Source: DASZGI01 sp035938995 (GTDB lineage Bacteria > Actinomycetota > Actinomycetes > Streptomycetales > Catenulisporaceae). From it: DNA of 17,995 nt. The stretch covers positions 1-17,995 of the forward strand of contig NZ_DASZGI010000051.1 of assembly GCF_035938995.1 (NCBI RefSeq), written 5' to 3'. Positions 15,391 to 17,995 of this stretch are shown in pieces. Within the stretch, counting starts at the first letter, position 1; each line of letters starts with the position of its first letter. A program made the translations under genes and the position numbers. A model generated the notes under the pieces. That model had not been told where the DNA came from and ran no database searches. It was given only the letters and a program-made list of their open reading frames with translations.

Positions 15391-16241
15391 CCGCCCTCGC
15401 TGATGGCTCGGATCTCTTGCGGGCTCAGCTCCAGGGACGCGGCGCCGATGTTGTCCTCGGCGTGCGCGGGCGAGCCGGTGCCCGGGATGGGCAGGATCGC
15501 CGGCGAGATGGCCAGCAGCCAGGCCAGCACGACCTGGTGCTCGGTCGCGCCGTGCCGCTCGGCGGCCACGGCCACCGCCACTCTCTTTTCCGTCTCCTGG
15601 ATCGGCGCCCAGGGCAGGAAGACCAGCTGGTCCTGCTCACACAGGTCGATCAGCGACTGCGACCGGCGGTCGGCCACGTTAAACCGGTTCTGCACCGACA
15701 CGATCGGGACGATCTTCTGCGCCTCGCGGAGCTGCCCCTCGGACACGTTGGAGATGCCGATGTGACGGATCTTGCCCTCGTTCTTCAGCTCGGCGATCGC
15801 GCCCAGCGAATCGGCCAGCGGCACGGCCGGGTCGGGCCGGTGGAGCTGGTAGAGCGGGATCTGCTCGAGCCGCAGCCGCCGCAGGCTGCCCTCGCACGCC
15901 CGCCGCAGGTGATCCGGGTGCCCGTCGGTGTCCCAGCGGTTCGGGCCGGGCCGGGTCAGGCCGCCCTTGGTCGCGATGACCAGGTCGTCCGGGTACGGGT
16001 GCAGCGCCTCGGCGATGAGCTCCTCGCTGACCGAAGGCCCGTAAGAGTCGGCGGTGTCGATGAAGTTGACGCCCAGCTCGACCACCCGGCGCAGCGTCGC
16101 GATGGCCTGGTCCCGGCTGGGCGGCTCGCCCCAGATGCCGGGGCCGGTGATCCGCATCGCACCGAACCCCAGGCGGTTGACGGTCAGGTCGCCGCCGACG
16201 TCGATGGTCCCCGCCGCCGCGGCGGTTGGCTGCGCGCTCAC
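15387..16241 (-). CDS. Aldo/keto reductase
   Basis: A 284-residue NAD(P)H-dependent oxidoreductase with a TIM-barrel fold. The catalytic tetrad is visible as Asp62 and Tyr67 (FIDTADSYG), Lys92 (VIATKGG) and His134 (LYQLHRPD). GISNVSEGQL and PIPGTGSPAHAEDNI match the substrate-loop and cofactor-binding segments of YdbC/YajO-like bacterial reductases. The GTG at 16241 is fixed by GAGGAGG (16254-16248), 6 nt upstream; a longer frame to 16358 would overlap the antiporter gene with no homology. It lies 52 bp after nhaA and overlaps the amidohydrolase gene, so it is probably the middle gene of an operon. Carbonyl substrate unknown. Confidence 0.93.
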   Translation of the reverse strand: MSAQPTAAAAGTIDVGGDLTVNRLGFGAMRITGPGIWGEPPSRDQAIATLRRVVELGVNFIDTADSYGPSVSEELIAEALHPYPDDLVIATKGGLTRPGPNRWDTDGHPDHLRRACEGSLRRLRLEQIPLYQLHRPDPAVPLADSLGAIAELKNEGKIRHIGISNVSEGQLREAQKIVPIVSVQNRFNVADRRSQSLIDLCEQDQLVFLPWAPIQETEKRVAVAVAAERHGATEHQVVLAWLLAISPAILPIPGTGSPAHAEDNIGAASLELSPQEIRAISEGG

Positions 16242-16293
16242 TGCGTACCTCCTCATCCTCGGTATGATCACGCTCAACACCAGCCTCTCATGC

Positions 16294-17995
16294 TCAGGCG
16301 CTGATCTTCGCCCGGGCCAGGGCCAGCTTGACCGCCTTGGACAGCGTTTCGATGTCATAGGAACCGTAGTGACGCATGCCGTTGACGAAGAACGTGGGGG
16401 TTCCCGATACGCCGGAAAGGTCGGCCGAATCGGTGTCCTCGGCCACCCGCGCCGCGCCCACGTGCTTGCGCAGGTCCGCGGTGAACCGCTCGGTGTTCAG
16501 GCCAAGTGAGCCGGCGTACCCGATCAGGTCGCGCGTGGTGAGCGCCCCCTGGTGCTCCAGCAGCAGGTCGTGCAGGCCCCAGAACTCGCCCTGCTTAGCC
16601 GCGGCTTCCGCGGCCTCGGCGGCGAGTTGGGCGTGCGGGTGGACGTCGGTCAGCGGCAGATGCCGCCACACGTACCGCACGTCGCCGAAGTCGGTGAGCA
16701 GTTCCCGCACCGCGGGCTCGGCCAGGCCGCAGTACGGGCACTCGAAGTCCCCGTACTCGACGACGGTGACCGGCGCCTTCTCCGGCCCCCGGATGTGGTC
16801 CCGCGCGTCGTCGACCGGAACGACCAGGTCGGTAATGACGTCGGCCGTGCCCAGCAGCGCCCGCAGCCGCGGCCGGGCTGGCAGCCGGTTCACGGCCCGG
16901 AAGATGACCCAGGTCAGGCCCGTTGCGCACACCGCCGCCGACAGGATCCCGAGCTTCGCCTCCGCCAGATCCACCCCGGTCAGCGCCAGCGACGCGATCA
17001 GCAGCGAGACGGTGAACCCGATCCCGGCCACCGCGCCGGCCCCGACGACCGCGCCCCAGCCGACCGACGGCCGCAGCCGCCCGTGGCTGAGCCGGGTGAC
17101 TAGCCACGCGGCCCCGGCCGTCCCGACCGGCTTGCCGACCAGGTAGCCGATCAAGATGCCGAGCGTGATCGGTGAGGTATAGGCCCGGGCCAGGAACGAG
17201 GCGCTGAGCACGATCCCGGCGTTGGCCAGCGCGAACACCGGCACGATGACGTAGCTCGACCACGGGTGGAACAGCTGCGCCAGCCGTTCGTTCGGCGAGA
17301 TCGCGGTGCGCACCACGTCGCGCGCCGACTGGGCCAGCTCCGCCGTGGGCTGCTCGCGGAAGCTCCGGAACGCCTCGGAGGCCTGCTCCAGCGAGGCCCG
17401 GCTGGCCGGGTAGGCGTACGACAGCAGGCCCATGACCAGGCCCACCACCACCGGATCCACGCCCGACTTGAAGAACGCCACCCAGGCCGCGATCCCGAGC
17501 AGCAGGTACGCGGGCCCGTACCGCACGCCCCGGGCCCTGATCAGCAGGACCAGGGCCAGGAACCCGATCCCGGTCAGCAGCGGGACCGTCCGGATCTGCC
17601 CGCTGTACGCGATGGCGATGATCGCGATCCCGGCCAGGTCGTCGACCACCGAGAAGGTGAGCAGGTAGGTCCGGACGCGGTCCGGCAGCCGTCGGCCGAC
17701 CAGGGCCAGCGCGCCGAGCGCGAACGCGGTATCGGTCGCCATCGACGTGCCCCACGCGTGCGCCGACGGGCGCCCGGCGTTCGCGATCAGGTAGATGCCG
17801 ATCGGCACGATCATGCCGGACAGCCCGACCACGACCGGCAGCGTGAGCCTGCTCCGTATCCGCAGCTCGCCCTGGTCCCACTCGCGTCGCGCCTCTAGCC
17901 CCACGACCAGGAAGAACAACGCCATCAGCCCGGAGTTCACGAACTCGTGCAGGCTCAGCGTCAGGCTCCAGCCGCCGACGGATACCGCCAGCCTG
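16294..17995 (-). CDS. nhaA: Na+/H+ antiporter NhaA fused to a DsbA/thioredoxin-like domain (5' end cut)
   Basis: The frame is open to the right edge of the window, giving 566 visible residues; the true start lies outside, because LSLHEFVNSGLMALFF at the edge is internal NhaA sequence. The antiporter part keeps the transport residues: Asp in SMATDTAFALG (E. coli Asp133), the Asp pair in FSVVDDLAGI (Asp163/164) and Lys in VGKPVGTAG (Lys300). After a linker (DVITDLVVPVDDARDHIRGP) comes a DsbA-like domain with CPYC and the cis-Pro motif GTPTFFVNG. Fusions of this kind are known in actinomycetes and related bacteria, but what the redox domain does is not settled. It acts in the cytoplasmic membrane; the side on which the redox domain lies cannot be fixed without the N-terminus. 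Confidence 0.93.
   Translation of the reverse strand, partial: RLAVSVGGWSLTLSLHEFVNSGLMALFFLVVGLEARREWDQGELRIRSRLTLPVVVGLSGMIVPIGIYLIANAGRPSAHAWGTSMATDTAFALGALALVGRRLPDRVRTYLLTFSVVDDLAGIAIIAIAYSGQIRTVPLLTGIGFLALVLLIRARGVRYGPAYLLLGIAAWVAFFKSGVDPVVVGLVMGLLSYAYPASRASLEQASEAFRSFREQPTAELAQSARDVVRTAISPNERLAQLFHPWSSYVIVPVFALANAGIVLSASFLARAYTSPITLGILIGYLVGKPVGTAGAAWLVTRLSHGRLRPSVGWGAVVGAGAVAGIGFTVSLLIASLALTGVDLAEAKLGILSAAVCATGLTWVIFRAVNRLPARPRLRALLGTADVITDLVVPVDDARDHIRGPEKAPVTVVEYGDFECPYCGLAEPAVRELLTDFGDVRYVWRHLPLTDVHPHAQLAAEAAEAAAKQGEFWGLHDLLLEHQGALTTRDLIGYAGSLGLNTERFTADLRKHVGAARVAEDTDSADLSGVSGTPTFFVNGMRHYGSYDIETLSKAVKLALARAKISA

Overview
The window is high-GC DNA with the codon bias, GTG starts and gene families of an actinomycete (Streptomyces / Kitasatospora / Catenulispora-like; the exact genus cannot be fixed from sequence alone). 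Supporting signs are a DasR-like GntR regulator with a dre-like operator, XRE-TPR regulators next to a HATPase of the RsbW/AbaA type, an NhaA-thioredoxin fusion, and rare TTA leucine codons.

Layout. (1) 1-106: C-terminal end of a probable IS110-family transposase. (2) 122-4828: an accessory-looking regulatory island bounded by an exact 57-bp inverted repeat (122-178 and 4772-4828). On the minus strand it carries an XRE-TPR regulator followed by a 5-formyltetrahydrofolate cyclo-ligase-like (COG0212) protein. Divergently, on the plus strand, it carries a second XRE-TPR regulator, a small protein resembling a serine-recombinase catalytic domain without its active-site motif, and a small HATPase. 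The divergent intergenic region holds three TTCTGC repeats exactly 11 bp apart. (3) 4951-10144: a complete sugar phosphotransferase system at one locus. EIIB, EIIA, HPr and EI run leftward; a DasR/HutC-type GntR regulator and the EIIC permease run rightward; a dre-like operator lies between them. (4) 10145-10419: a cluster of hairpins between convergent genes. (5) 10420-13782: a secreted GH15 enzyme with the full glucodextranase-type domain order, followed by a 387-bp gene-free, structure-rich gap. (6) 14170-17995: a probable operon, all leftward, of NhaA-thioredoxin (cut by the window edge), an aldo/keto reductase and an amidohydrolase.

How it works together. Phosphate would pass from PEP through EI (His199, minus strand) to HPr (His15), EIIA (His78) and EIIB (Cys23), and then to sugar entering through EIIC, most likely N-acetylglucosamine or glucose. 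The GntR protein probably represses both divergent transcripts from the shared intergenic region. The neighbouring GH15 enzyme could release glucose outside the cell, but a functional link to this PTS is only an inference. The island at 348-4668 is the part least explained by known systems and is the best candidate for something undescribed. It resembles the whiJ/abaA-type XRE + HATPase loci of Streptomyces, but with an apparent recombinase-fold pseudoenzyme in the middle and a folate-ligase paralogue attached.
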